Shown piece after piece: positions 1-8,608 of a stretch of 12,219 bases of DNA (the stretch's first letter is position 1; every line of letters begins with the position of its first letter). The DNA comes from Phycisphaerales bacterium (lineage in GTDB: Bacteria > Planctomycetota > Phycisphaerae > Phycisphaerales > Phycisphaeraceae), in assembly GCA_012031455.1 (NCBI GenBank), contig JAAUTM010000009.1, positions 1-12,219 on the forward strand, written 5' to 3'. The notes beneath the pieces were generated by a model. That model searched no databases. It saw only the letters and a list, made by a program, of their open reading frames with translations, and was not told where the DNA came from. The position numbers and the translations under genes are program-made.

Positions 1-1
1 A

Positions 2-358
2 TATTGTGCGCAGATTAACCATCTCCAGCCCACGGGTCTGATCTGTGGCAGTGCCAAGATCGTCCGTGCCACCGGCATGGCCATGCGGCGGATGAACTGG
101 CAGATCCCGCAGGATATTTCCATGGTTGCCATCGACCAGTCCCCCGAAGCCAGCGCCTGGTTTGCCGGGCTGAATACTTCCACCATCGAAATCCCGCTTT
201 ACAACATGGGCCGCCGTATCGCCGAGCTGGCCCCCCTGCTGGCACACGGGGAAAAGGTGCCTTCGTATACCAAGCTTCTCTGTCAACTCAAACCCGGCAA
301 CTCCGTTGCCGCCCCATCGACCAATCGGGTTCTTGTTGGACCCTTTGAAACCACGTGA
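2..358 (+). CDS. LacI/GalR-family transcriptional regulator, C-terminal fragment
   Basis: The frame is open from the left edge of the window and ends at TGA 356-358, so only the last 118 residues are present; the N-terminal helix-turn-helix lies outside. The fragment looks like the second half of the periplasmic-binding-protein-like sensor domain of LacI/GalR regulators: PTGLICGSAKIVRATGMA, then IPQDISMVAIDQSPEAS (the family's P-x-D-I-S-V-V-G-F-D-D strand), then the LNTSTIEIPLYNMGRRIAEL segment that matches the usual 'T-T-I-x-x-P-x-x-x-M-G' helix, and a short C-terminal tail. Such proteins bind a small sugar or sugar derivative and control nearby catabolic genes. The PEP-CTERM gene follows 35 bp downstream on the same strand, and the wider context is carbohydrate sulfatases, so a role in sensing a glycan-derived ligand is inferred. 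The family call is firm; ligand and operator are unknown. Confidence 0.85.
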   Translation, partial: YCAQINHLQPTGLICGSAKIVRATGMAMRRMNWQIPQDISMVAIDQSPEASAWFAGLNTSTIEIPLYNMGRRIAELAPLLAHGEKVPSYTKLLCQLKPGNSVAAPSTNRVLVGPFETT

Positions 359-393
359 TTCGTTGTTTGGAAACTTTTTTGAAGGAGGTTGAA

Positions 394-1557
394 ATGTCAA
401 CTGCATCGAAATGGATCGTGACCACCGCAGTTCTGTCGCTGGCTTCGCTCCCAGCCCTTGGGGCCACCTCGGTGTTCGAATTCGACTCATCAAAAGTGAG
501 TCAGCCCGTGGAATATCCTTCAGGAAAAGGTTACGGCTACATTCAGGGAACGGAAGATTACACCGGGGTGCAAATTACATGGAACGCCGGTGATTACAAC
601 ATGAAATATGGCAATCATCCCTTCCGCGCTACGGATGGCTCGGTACAGCAAACTGGCCTTCGCGACTATTCGGAAACCATGCCCCTGACCGGCCCTGCCC
701 TAGGTCTGAATGTCGCCACACCGCCGCTGGTCGTTGGTGCCGCAAGCGCACCTACCTTTACACTCCAGACCATGTCCGGCTATACCGGCCCGGAAGTCTA
801 TGGAGGTTACGCCACTCGGCTATCAAGCGAGACCACAGCGACAAACCTCGTGAATGGCCCGTTTGTCAATTATCAATCGAAGATTGCCACCACCGCTGGC
901 ACTACGAATATGTATTTTTCCACGGGCCTGAATAACAATATCAATTCTGCGTACACCGATCCCCTGATGTACGATGAGCTTCGCGTGAAAGTGGATATAG
1001 GTACGGAAGGTAACAAGTCTGAGAATATCGGTACCATTCGTGTTATAGAAGCTGCTCTCCTGGCCTTGGGCCAAGTGGACTCAGCCACCGGCTTTGACGC
1101 CGACAGCAAGATCGATTTTGTGATCGGCGCCCCCAGCACCAACAACTCACGCACCTCCACTGTCAGGGCAGTAGTGAAAGCGGATGGCCAATACTATATC
1201 TCCAACTTTTTTGAGACCCTGGCTGGCAAAAACACCGCTGGCGGAGAGTCCCTGACCGGCGTATTTGATTTCACGGAATTAAGCACCGGCACATGGTCGA
1301 CTTATGATCCGTCCACTTCGCTGTACTACGCTAACAACGCCATCCTGAGCCCGGACCTGTCGACCAACATCACCTTCGCGGGTGTGCATATCACAGGTCG
1401 TGCGCAGCAAAGTGCCAATTCAACAAATGGTTCGTTTTCAAATTTCAACATGGATCTGCGTCTGGGTGCCTTCACCGTCACGGCCATTCCCGAGCCCGCC
1501 TCCTTGGCCCTGCTCGCAATCGGCTCCGCGCTGATTGGTTTCCGTCGCCAGCGCTGA
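394..1557 (+). CDS. PEP-CTERM sorting-signal exported protein
   Basis: This is a 387-residue protein. The start is set at ATG 394 because GAAGGAGG at 381-388 sits 5 nt upstream; the longer GTG start at 355 overlaps the regulator stop and has no ribosome binding site. Residues 1-24 form a signal peptide (a Lys, then the hydrophobic stretch WIVTTAVLSLASLPALG, cleavage near ALG/AT). The C-terminus (about 365-387) is a PEP-CTERM tripartite signal: IPEP, a hydrophobic helix, and a terminal basic cluster FRRQR. In other bacteria this signal is processed by an exosortase and associated with surface or extracellular-matrix proteins. The middle is rich in Thr, Ser, Asn and Gly and looks like a beta-rich secreted domain; I do not recognise a named domain in it. 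The gene is intact, unlike most others here. No exosortase gene is in the window. The sorting call is firm; the function is unknown. Confidence 0.85.
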   Translation: MSTASKWIVTTAVLSLASLPALGATSVFEFDSSKVSQPVEYPSGKGYGYIQGTEDYTGVQITWNAGDYNMKYGNHPFRATDGSVQQTGLRDYSETMPLTGPALGLNVATPPLVVGAASAPTFTLQTMSGYTGPEVYGGYATRLSSETTATNLVNGPFVNYQSKIATTAGTTNMYFSTGLNNNINSAYTDPLMYDELRVKVDIGTEGNKSENIGTIRVIEAALLALGQVDSATGFDADSKIDFVIGAPSTNNSRTSTVRAVVKADGQYYISNFFETLAGKNTAGGESLTGVFDFTELSTGTWSTYDPSTSLYYANNAILSPDLSTNITFAGVHITGRAQQSANSTNGSFSNFNMDLRLGAFTVTAIPEPASLALLAIGSALIGFRRQR

Positions 1558-1572
1558 TCGCTCATAACTTTC

Positions 1573-1608
1573 CATCGGGTCAGCCTGACCGCTGATCCGA
1601 TGTTTGTT
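1573..1608 (+). terminator. Hairpin after the PEP-CTERM gene, probable intrinsic terminator
   Basis: CATCGGGTCAGC (1573-1584) pairs with GCTGATCCGATG (1591-1602) as a 12-bp stem with one G-U pair and a 6-nt loop. It starts 15 bp after the PEP-CTERM stop and is followed by TTTGTT. The T-tract is short and interrupted, so termination may be partial. It suggests that the next gene is at least partly transcribed separately. Confidence 0.55.
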
Positions 1609-1688
1609 CCCGAATCGCCTGATCAAACAACCCATAACGGACCCACTGCAAAATGTCACCCTCACATCCCTTCCCAAAGGAGCTTGCC

Positions 1689-2446
1689 ATGTCAACGAAC
1701 CCGAATCGCAGCCGATTGTCCGGCTTCACCCTGATCGAACTGCTGGTGGTCATCAGCATCATCGCCTTACTGGTCGGTATTCTTCTGCCCGCCCTGGCAA
1801 GTGCAAGGGATGCCGCCAGTGTGTCCCAGTGTTTAAATTCGCTTAAGTCCATGGGGGTGGCCAATCAGATTTATGTGTCTGATTACAACCTTAACGTCCC
1901 CGCCAACATCAAAAATCCGGATAACAGCAGTTACTCATGGTATCGAAACTCACACTTCAGAAAATCATTGGCACTCGATGCCTCACAAGGGGCCTTTTCT
2001 GATGACGAGTTTGCTTATCCACGTACATACATTTGCCCGAAATCCATTGCGCTGACCCAGCCGGTTACAGTAGACAGTCTGGTGGGGTATCAAATGACTC
2101 GCTCCTATGGCTACAATGTTCAATATCTGGATGATCCCTGGAGTTCCGCTTATCCCTTGGGATTCACCCGGACCAAGCCCGGAGATATTGTCAGGCCATC
2201 AAAGTCCTTCATGATTGCCGACGGTTTGGATTGGCAAATGACAGAAATAAATCCAATGAGTATATCAGTGATGCCCAATCTCAGGGCGGGCGTCGCGTGG
2301 CTTACCGTCACAATGGGAACATCAGTCTCTTGTATTACGATGGCCACTCACAAAGTCTGGCTCGCAATCAGGTCGATAGAAACTTCAACCTGACGGACAA
2401 CTTCGCCTACAACCAGCTTTGGTATGCCCGGGACAACGCTCCATAA
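1689..2446 (+). CDS. Pseudopilin-like protein with H-X9-DG C-terminus (frameshifted)
   Basis: The start ATG 1689 has AAAGGAG at 1676-1682, 6 nt upstream. The N-terminus (residues about 10-30) is a type IV prepilin/type II secretion pseudopilin signal: [18 protein letters not shown], with cleavage expected after the Gly and before F-T-L-I-E. The opening frame runs to a stop at 2391-2393, but it loses family character after MIADGLDWQ near 2240. The -1 frame from about 2235 continues with [19 protein letters not shown] and ends at TAA 2444-2446. That segment contains H followed by nine residues and DG, the prepilin-processing-associated H-X9-DG motif common in Planctomycetota, Lentisphaerota and Verrucomicrobiota. 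A perfect intrinsic terminator starts 16 bp after 2446, confirming that the second frame is the real end. Correcting one missing base gives about 252 residues. The precise role of this family is not known; a surface or secretion function is usual for the signal type. Confidence 0.8.
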
Positions 2447-2461
2447 AGATACGCAAACACC

Positions 2462-2493
2462 CCCCCTCAGCGTGAAGTTGAGGGGGCTTTTTT
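2462..2493 (+). terminator. Rho-independent terminator after the pseudopilin-like gene
   Basis: CCCCCTCA (2462-2469) pairs perfectly with TGAGGGGG (2479-2486) around a 9-nt loop, and the stem is followed by C and six T residues (2488-2493). It lies 16 bp past the reconstructed stop at 2446 and closes the first plus-strand block (regulator, PEP-CTERM, pseudopilin). Confidence 0.92.
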
Positions 2494-2511
2494 CTCAAGC
2501 GACCCGAATCT

Positions 2512-2684
2512 GTCACCTCTCCCCCCGGGAGAGTAAGATTACTCGCTACGTTCGTATCCGGGTGAGGGCGACTGTGTATGTGATCGTGACAGAAAACATC
2601 ATATTTAAAAGCAGCGCCCTCACCCGACTCGTCCGCCACATAAGTGGCGTAGCTCGTCACCCTCTCCCGAAGGGAGAGGGTGAC
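2512..2684. repeat. MITE/BIME-like imperfect inverted repeat element
   Basis: This is a 173-bp non-coding element made of two imperfect inverted arms. The outer ends are GTCACC (2512-2517) and GGTGAC (2679-2684). The inner ends are a perfect 12-bp pair, CGGGTGAGGGCG (2559-2570) and CGCCCTCACCCG (2615-2626), separated by 44 bp. The right arm contains two further hairpins: CGCCAC-ATAA-GTGGCG (2634-2649) and a perfect 13-bp stem GTCACCCTCTCCC / GGGAGAGGGTGAC (2656-2668 with 2672-2684, loop GAA). The left arm has a degenerate copy of the last hairpin (TCTCCCCCCGGGAGAG, 2518-2533). CCCTCACCC / CCCTCTCCC hairpins of this look recur between genes in many bacterial genomes; I infer a dispersed non-autonomous repeat. 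It sits between the terminator and sulfatase 1 and could also act as a transcriptional barrier. Only one copy is visible here. Confidence 0.65.
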
Positions 2685-2742
2685 ATGACGTACACTCGTA
2701 TTGAATTTGCTCTCGTATTCAAATCCTTGATTGCTTCATTCG

Positions 2743-4171
2743 ATGACACCCAAACGCATCATAATCTTCATTACCGACCATCAGCGTTACGATTGCTTGA
2801 GCGCTCTTGGTCATCCTGTAATCAAGACGCCGCATTTTGACCAGCTTATTCAAGGCGGAGCCATCTTCACCCGTGCTTACAGTCATGTGCCGCTGTGCGT
2901 GCCCAGCCGTACCAATTTATGGACCGGCCTGCCCGCACATGAAACCGGGTGCATTCGCCAACAAATACCCTATTCCCTTCGGCACGCCCTGCCTGCCGGA
3001 ATTCTTCACCGATGCCCGCTGGTACACGGTTTCCTGTGGAAGGCTGCATTTTGATCCGCCAAATAATCCTCATGGTTTTCAGCGTCTCTACCTGACCGAC
3101 AGCTACGACCCGTTTTACAGCGACTACCACCGTGATATTGCCCATTGCATGAAGACCGGGGTTATCACCGAGCAAGACATCGAAACGCCCCGCGCCAGCG
3201 AGAAGGAATATCTGTTCCCCGGTGTTTCGCCGGTTCCAGCGGAATATACCACGACAAGCTGGTCGGTTGACCGCGCGATTGATGAGCTTACCCGATCCGC
3301 GGGGCGAAACGTATTCATGAATGTAGGCTTTATCCGCCCGCATCCGCAGTTCTATGCGCCCCCGCCGTGGGACACGATGTATGACCCGGCATCAATTCCG
3401 TTGCCTGTGGTGGGTGACGAGGATTTTGATGAAAGCATGGAGATGATCCACAGAACACGGACCCATCAGGCCCGTGGGCGGTTGCCGCTTTGCGAGTATC
3501 TTGAGCAAGATAACCTTCGCAGGAACATGTCTCTGTTCTACGGCGATATCAGTCATATTGATCATAACCTGGGAAGACTGGTCGCCTACCTCATACAGAA
3601 CGATATGTTTGATGATACACTGCTGATATGCACTGCCGATCATGGCGAAATGCTGGGGAACCACCGTTTATACCTCAAGAATACATTCTATGAAGAGTGC
3701 AGCAGGATACCCATGATTCTTTCCTGGCCGGCAGGAATCAAACCCGGAACCCGGGTGGATCTTCCCGTATCATTGCAGGATATCTTTCATACTTGCCTTG
3801 ATATCATTGATCATCCTGCAAAAGGTGCCTGTCAGACCTATCGTCATGCCAATCTGCTTGACCTGGTCAATGGTCAAGCACCCGTGGAGAACCGAGTGTA
3901 TATGGAACTGGGGAATGCCTGCCGCTGGAGCCTCTTTTCCGTGGACGAGCAATGGAAGTACGGATTCATCATCGGCCTGTCGGGCCAGACTTACGAGATT
4001 CTCTACAATCTGCAGAAGGACCCGGGTGAGTTTCATAATCTTGGAAAGGATGCGGCAACCGCTCCATTGCGCCGGGAATTGAAGCAGAACCTGCAACACT
4101 ATCTGCAACGTGGCGGAGTAAGAAACAACCGCACAACGGAACTGCTGACCGCCCTCTCGCAGAATGGATAA
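2743..4171 (+). CDS. Sulfatase 1, S1 formylglycine type (frameshifted)
   Basis: This is a type I sulfatase (alkaline-phosphatase superfamily), which hydrolyses sulfate esters, probably on sugars. ATG 2743 is the natural start (MTPKRIIIFITDHQRYD), although no strong ribosome binding site precedes it. Metal ligand Asp12 lies in FITDHQ. The catalytic motif is L-C-V-P-S-R with Cys52 (codon 2896-2898), the residue converted to formylglycine. The later metal-site motif TADHGEMLGNH and the RIPMILSWPAG segment are both present. The first frame fails after GLPAHETG near 2950, and the +1 frame resumes at AFANKYPIPFGT and runs to TAA 4169-4171. One inserted base around the GGGT at 2948-2952 explains this. 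Corrected length is 475 residues, normal for the family. There is no signal peptide, so it probably acts in the cytoplasm on imported fragments. Maturation needs an FGE or anSME enzyme, not in this window. The substrate cannot be read from the sequence. Confidence 0.88.
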
Positions 4172-4225
4172 ACCCTATCAAGCTCCCGGATCGACAAGGT
4201 TTGCGTTGGTGTTGCCGCAGTGCTA

Positions 4226-4244
4226 TTGTTACCATGTGTAACAA
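4226..4244. promoter_or_regulatory. 19-bp palindrome upstream of the hydrolase gene, candidate operator
   Basis: TTGTTAC (4226-4232) and GTAACAA (4238-4244) form a perfect 7-5-7 inverted repeat in the 144-bp gap between sulfatase 1 and the hydrolase. An A+T-rich stretch with weak promoter-like hexamers follows (TTTACG 4251-4256, then TATTTA 4274-4279 at 17-bp spacing; the latter is a poor match). It may be bound by a dimeric regulator such as the LacI-type protein at the window start, but odd spacing without a central CG is not typical for LacI-family sites. The binding protein is unknown. Confidence 0.4.
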
Positions 4245-4315
4245 CATTAGTTTACGTCAAAAAGTACAATTACTATTTACCATGCCCCTTAATTCACTAG
4301 GGAAGGATGCTTTCC

Positions 4316-5509
4316 ATGAACCAGTCTCTATGTTGACCCCCGATGAGGAACTTCGCCAGGGAGCTACTCGAAAGCATCCGCTCAGAAACAACGCCATCCC
4401 GGAGGACCTGCCAAGCCTGGCCTGCTGGATGTTCGAGCGACCGCTTACGCGTACATTTCCATATAGCGCTGATGAAGCGGTACGCTTGCAGTGGCGTGAG
4501 CAGACCTGTCAATGGCTTCTGGAGCAACTGGCCTGGCCTTATCCCACCACACCGCTGGATGTGAAGATGGACCGTATCATCGAGCATGATGATTACCGGG
4601 AGGAGCATCTGCATTTCACCGGGGCCTCACCTCTGCGTATCCCCGCAACAGTTCTAGTTCCCAAACAAGGACGTAAACCATACCCAGCTGTGCTGGCGTT
4701 TCATGATATGGGAGGTATGCGAGCTTTTGGCCGTGAGAAGCTACTTTCCTTTGAAGGCGAACCTGCGTATCTGACTGATTTTCGACAACAATACTATGAA
4801 GGTGTCAGTATACAACGTGAACTGGTTCAGCGAGGCTACCTTGTCATGGCCATCGATGCTCAATGCTTTGGTGAACGTACCCCGGCTGCCCAGGTGAATC
4901 GGGACGGATTCCTGCGGGATCGGCTGACCTGGTCCCACGAATCAGCCAAGGATTGCACCCGCCAGATACAGATTCAGGAACCCCTGATGGTCCGGCAGGT
5001 GATGTCCGTCGGCAGAACCTGGCCGGGGCTGGTTATTACCGATGACCGTCGAAGCCTGGATTATTTATGTCAGCGTGAAGATGTGGATCGTAATCGCATC
5101 GGTTGCATCGGTCTGTCGTTTGGAGCCTACCGAACTAACTATCTTGCGGCTTTGGATGATCGTGTTGCTGCAGGCGTAAGTGTATGTTGGACCAGCAGTA
5201 TGAGCGGAGTGGTGGGTTACAACGTGTGTGGATCTATGAACTGGTTTTCCCTGATCCCCAGCATGTTCGCTCAGATGGATCTGCCTGACCTACAGGCACT
5301 TGCCGCCCACGTCCGATGATGTTTATCAGTGGCTGGCGGGATCTGCTGATGCAGCCATCAGGATTACTCAGGCCCATGAACATCTCCGCAGCGCCTGGCA
5401 GGCATGGAATCGACCGGGGCAACTTGGAAGTCTGGTGTTTGATACTCCGCACGAGTTTAACCGTCAGATGCAGCAGCACGCATGGGACTGGCTCAGCCGC
5501 TGGTTGTAA
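4316..5509 (+). CDS. Alpha/beta hydrolase, acetyl-xylan-esterase-like (multiple frameshifts)
   Basis: This is an esterase-type alpha/beta hydrolase, probably removing acyl groups from carbohydrate. Most of it lies in one frame (about 4410-5319): YPAVLAFHDMGG (oxyanion-loop strand), MAIDAQCFGERTP, DDRRSLDYLCQREDVDRNRI, and nucleophile motif G-L-S-F-G with Ser codon 5116-5118. That frame stops at 5317-5319. The -1 frame then gives MMFISGWRDLL with the likely catalytic Asp (5340-5342), and a second -1 shift near 5345-5365 leads to DTPHEF with the likely catalytic His (5450-5452) and TAA 5507-5509. The start is unresolved: GGAAGGA (4301-4307) points to ATG 4316, whose frame meets TGA at 4334, so a further indel is likely; in-frame ATG 4282 or 4330 are alternatives. 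With three missing bases restored the length is about 398 residues. Sulfatase 2 follows after 29 bp, suggesting co-transcription. The fold is firm; the substrate is inferred. Confidence 0.75.
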
Positions 5510-5538
5510 TTTCACGTTTGTTATCATAGGATTATCAC

Positions 5539-7032
5539 ATGAATAAAAAGCCAAATATATTGTTCATCATGACCGATCAACATCGTTTTGATGCGATCGG
5601 CAAAGTCAACCCGTTGGTGAAGACACCCAACATTGATAAGTTGGCAGACAGAGGTATCCGCTTCAGCCAAGTCGTTTGCAATGCTCCCATTTGTGTACCC
5701 AGCAGATATTCCATGATGCTTGGTTTATATTCATCACAAATCGGGGTTCGACATAATACAAATATGTGTCCCAGTGATGAAGATTTGCCAATACCAACCC
5801 TGGCGCAGCGATTACTTGATGCTGGTTACCAGACGGGCTGGGATTGGGAAAACTCATTGGTATCCCCACAACAATGATGGGGTATGTGAAAGGCTATCGA
5901 CTTCAACGCGCGGTTTTGAAATAAGAGCACAGAAAGAACACCCCAATACCGGTGCCATGGAAAAGGGTGCCATGAGTATGGGTTTGGATGACCCTCAGTC
6001 CTATCAGGCAATCTTGAGTGAAACTAAAGTCTTTGGGCCAGGGGGTGAACAACCTTTGGGTTACAAAGGCTGCACCAGTACGATTGCCCCGGAGAAACAC
6101 ATTGAAACGTGGCTCGTCGACAAAGCCTTAAAGTTTATCGAGCATGACAGAGATCCAGATCGCCCCTTTTTTCTATATGTATCACTGGATTTCCCGCATC
6201 CCGGATTCAATGTCCCCAAAGGGTATGAGGACCTATATGACATTAATGATATACCGGACATCGAGGTTCCACCACCAGGTTGTGATCTGACCGGACATGT
6301 AAAAGACTGGCGATACAAACAGCCCATGATCTATGAATCGACCTGTGATGATCGGAAATTGATGAAGCTCCGCTATTATGGCACCTGTGTACCTATGTGG
6401 ACGATTTATTTGGCCGGGTTATTAAGAAGTTGGAAGATGCTGGCGAACTAGATAATACCTTCATCATTTTTTTATCCGACCATGGAGATATGCTGGGTGA
6501 TCGTGAGCGCTATAGCAAGTACTGTTTATATGAAACCAGTGTGAGAGTTCCAATGATCCTGGCTGGGGCAGGTGTCCCGGAGCATTTACATGGAACCGTT
6601 GACAACCGATGCGCAGAGTTGGTAGATGTATTGCCAACACTATTGCATATATCAGGCACCGATATTCCCCCTGAGCTTCCAGGTGCTGACTTACTGAATT
6701 TACCTGCTAAAATTGGATCTTTCTGTGAATATCATGGCGGGGGTTATGGAAAGCTGCAATCGGCTCCTGCTTACATGTGGCGAACAGACGATTGGAAACT
6801 TATTCTTTATCTTGAGGGGAACATCCCTGGCGCAGCATTGCGTATTCAGGAAACAAAAGGTGAGCTGTTTAATCTGAAGTCTGACCCTCACGAATTCAAT
6901 AACCTATATGACAATAATGAATACACTCATATTCGAGAACGCATGACACGTGATCTGCTGATGCATCTTGCTGTCTCGTGGGCGAAGTATCCGCGACAGT
7001 ATGCAATGAAATCAGGGTTGACCACAGCATAA
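5539..7032 (+). CDS. Sulfatase 2, S1 formylglycine type (frameshifted)
   Basis: This is a type I sulfatase starting at ATG 5539, with ATAGGA (5526-5531) 7 nt upstream. N-terminal metal site: LFIMTDQHRFD, Asp13. Catalytic motif: I-C-V-P-S-R with Cys52. The first frame ends at 5877, but after GYQTGW the family sequence continues in the +1 frame as IGKTHWYPHNND, which indicates one extra G in the GGG run 5840-5842. That frame carries FLYVSLDFPHPGF and RYYGTC, then breaks near 6386-6390, where TGTGT probably holds a duplicated GT. The final frame resumes at TYVDDLFGRVI, followed by LSDHGDMLGDRERY, the second metal site, and ends at TAA 7030-7032. Corrected length is 496 residues. No signal peptide is visible. 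Its C-terminal half is visibly richer in A+T than the genes to the left. It is not a close copy of sulfatase 1, so a different linkage or position on the same glycan is plausible but unproven. Confidence 0.88.
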
Positions 7033-7112
7033 TGAATTAGATATATTCATATATGGTTTATAATAATGAAGTTATGGGTGCGTTTATGTTACTAGTTATC
7101 CTGACATCACTA

Positions 7113-8585
7113 TTACCTTAGCCATGCTCCCTCAGTCACTCGTTCCGCAAGTAACGATTGATGTGACTTTACTATCTCACTCATTGATGGCGATTGTGCA
7201 CAATTATTAAGTTCCTTGGGATCGTTTACCCTATCATACAACTCATCACAATCGTTATACGTATCAATGTATTTCCACTGGTTTGTGACGATGGCACGAT
7301 AATTGTTTTCGGCAATCAGTACTGATTCTCGGTGAGAATCACTTTTGCCCTCGAGAACTGGACGCAGGGATCGGGCATCACAATCTTTTGCTACACCGAT
7401 GCCCGCATAGTCGGCAATCGTTGCATTGAGGTCAATGAGTTCGGTGAGTGCTGATGTTTTACGAGGCTGTGCACCAGCACACGGATCACCATGGGGATTC
7501 GTGCTGCAGAATCGTAGGGGACATGCTTGATGTAGAGTCCAAAATCTCCCAGCATTTCGCCGTGATCTGAGGTGATAATGACGATCGTGTTCTCGAGCAT
7601 CTTTCTCGTTTCAAGAACCGCAAGCATTTTGCCCACCTGATCATCCACCAGCGAAATAAGGGCGCAATACTGCCTGCGTGAAAATTCAATACCGTCTGTG
7701 GAATCAGATATAAAGCGTCTGCCAATGTAAGCAGGTTTACCCGTATAATCAGGAGGTATCGGTGCAGGCATCGAAACTGTTCGATACCGTTGGGCATATT
7801 CGCTGGGGGGATCAAAGGGATCATGGGGGGCGCTGAAGTTCACCTGTAAAAACCAGGGACCAACCGTATCGACATCGGTAAGCCACTTAGCTGCACGCTC
7901 ACCAATTATATAATCAACATGACAATCCAGCGGCAGCGGAGTATCTTTACATGATTCATAAAGCCATCGATCAGGTAATGTAATGGTCCGCAGGTCGGTT
8001 TTACCTTTGGAGAAATTGCTTACTCCAACAATCCCCGGATAAACGATCCGTGAGCGGCGGTCTCTGTGAAATATCTGATCATAACCGCGACTACGCAAGA
8101 TGTCGGAGTAAATATCACCATCATCTCTGACGCCGCCCATGAGTCCTTGTATTTCATAGGGGTCGCAAAACCCATAGGAATAGTGTTCCGGTGATGCCCC
8201 GCTTCCATGAATCATGCGTTTTCCGCCAGGGAAGTTTCTCGCATGTTTTGCCAGGTCAAGTTTTCCAACAAAACCTGTCCAGTAGTTATTGTCGCGCAAA
8301 CGTGAATAGATGGTCTGGTACCGTAGTGATAAGTCGGCGGGAATTATCAAGAACTCCGATTCGGTGTGGTTGGCATCCCGTAGCGAGAGCACAGCGTGCG
8401 GGAGCACATATCGGAGCATTTGTATAACTCTGGGAAAAAGCCGTTCCTTCAGTCGCAATTCGGTCAATATTCGGAGTCGATACAAACGTCGATCCGGCAT
8501 ACCCGACAAAATCATGTCGATGCTGATCGGTCATGATCAAAAGAAAATTGGGACGATTAAGATTCGACCTGTCCTTCCCTTGCAT
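7113..8585 (-). CDS. Sulfatase 3, S1 formylglycine type (frameshifted)
   Basis: This is a minus-strand type I sulfatase starting at ATG 8585-8583, with a GGAG ribosome binding site 7 nt upstream. It begins MQGKDRSNLNRPNFLLIMTD; Asp20 is a metal ligand and the catalytic motif is I-C-A-P-A-R with Cys60, the Ala variant of the C-x-P-S-R signature. After GVLDN the reading shifts +1 near the GGG at 8339-8341 (plus strand) into IPADLSLRYQTIYSRL, then GFVGKLDL, PWFLQVNFSAPHDPFDPP and ITSDHGEMLGD. That frame fails after RIPMVIR near 7475-7482. With one base restored it continues as GAQPRKTSALTELIDL, NATIADYAGIGV, QWKYI and ELYDRVNDPKELNN, to TAA 7115-7113. This C-terminal part is the normal end of S1 sulfatases. 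Corrected length is 490 residues. There is no signal peptide. The gene converges on sulfatase 2 with an 80-bp A+T-rich gap holding no clear terminator. DUF1961 lies 125 bp upstream on the same strand. Confidence 0.87.
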
Positions 8586-8608
8586 AATCTAACTCCAATT
8601 CTTGGATT

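Noticed and set aside
355..393. GTG start at 355 for the PEP-CTERM gene, overlapping the regulator stop
   Set aside because: It lacks a ribosome binding site and would add residues before a clean signal peptide; ATG 394 has a near-consensus site.
873..1160. Minus-strand ORFs opposite the PEP-CTERM gene and similar ones opposite the sulfatases
   Set aside because: They are antisense shadows of genes with clear family motifs, and have no ribosome binding sites or domains of their own.
2231..2262. Programmed -1 ribosomal frameshift in the pseudopilin-like gene
   Set aside because: I see no slippery heptamer or downstream pseudoknot, and similar indels occur in unrelated genes throughout the window, so a common technical cause is more likely.
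2701..2722. TTGAAT-N10-ATTCAA inverted repeat just upstream of sulfatase 1
   Set aside because: Half-sites of six bases at this spacing are easily produced by chance in A+T-rich sequence, and no second copy was seen.
2424..2840. Plus-strand ORF of 138 codons across the terminator and inverted repeat
   Set aside because: It runs through an intrinsic terminator and a structured repeat, overlaps sulfatase 1 in another frame and has no recognisable domain.
4201..4281. TTG start at 4201 for the hydrolase
   Set aside because: It would translate through the palindrome and promoter-like A+T-rich region, and the added residues do not resemble a hydrolase N-terminus.
7033..7112. Bidirectional terminator between convergent sulfatases 2 and 3
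   Set aside because: The gap is A+T-rich with only a weak ATATATTCATATAT palindrome and no GC stem plus T-tract, so I could not support a terminator.
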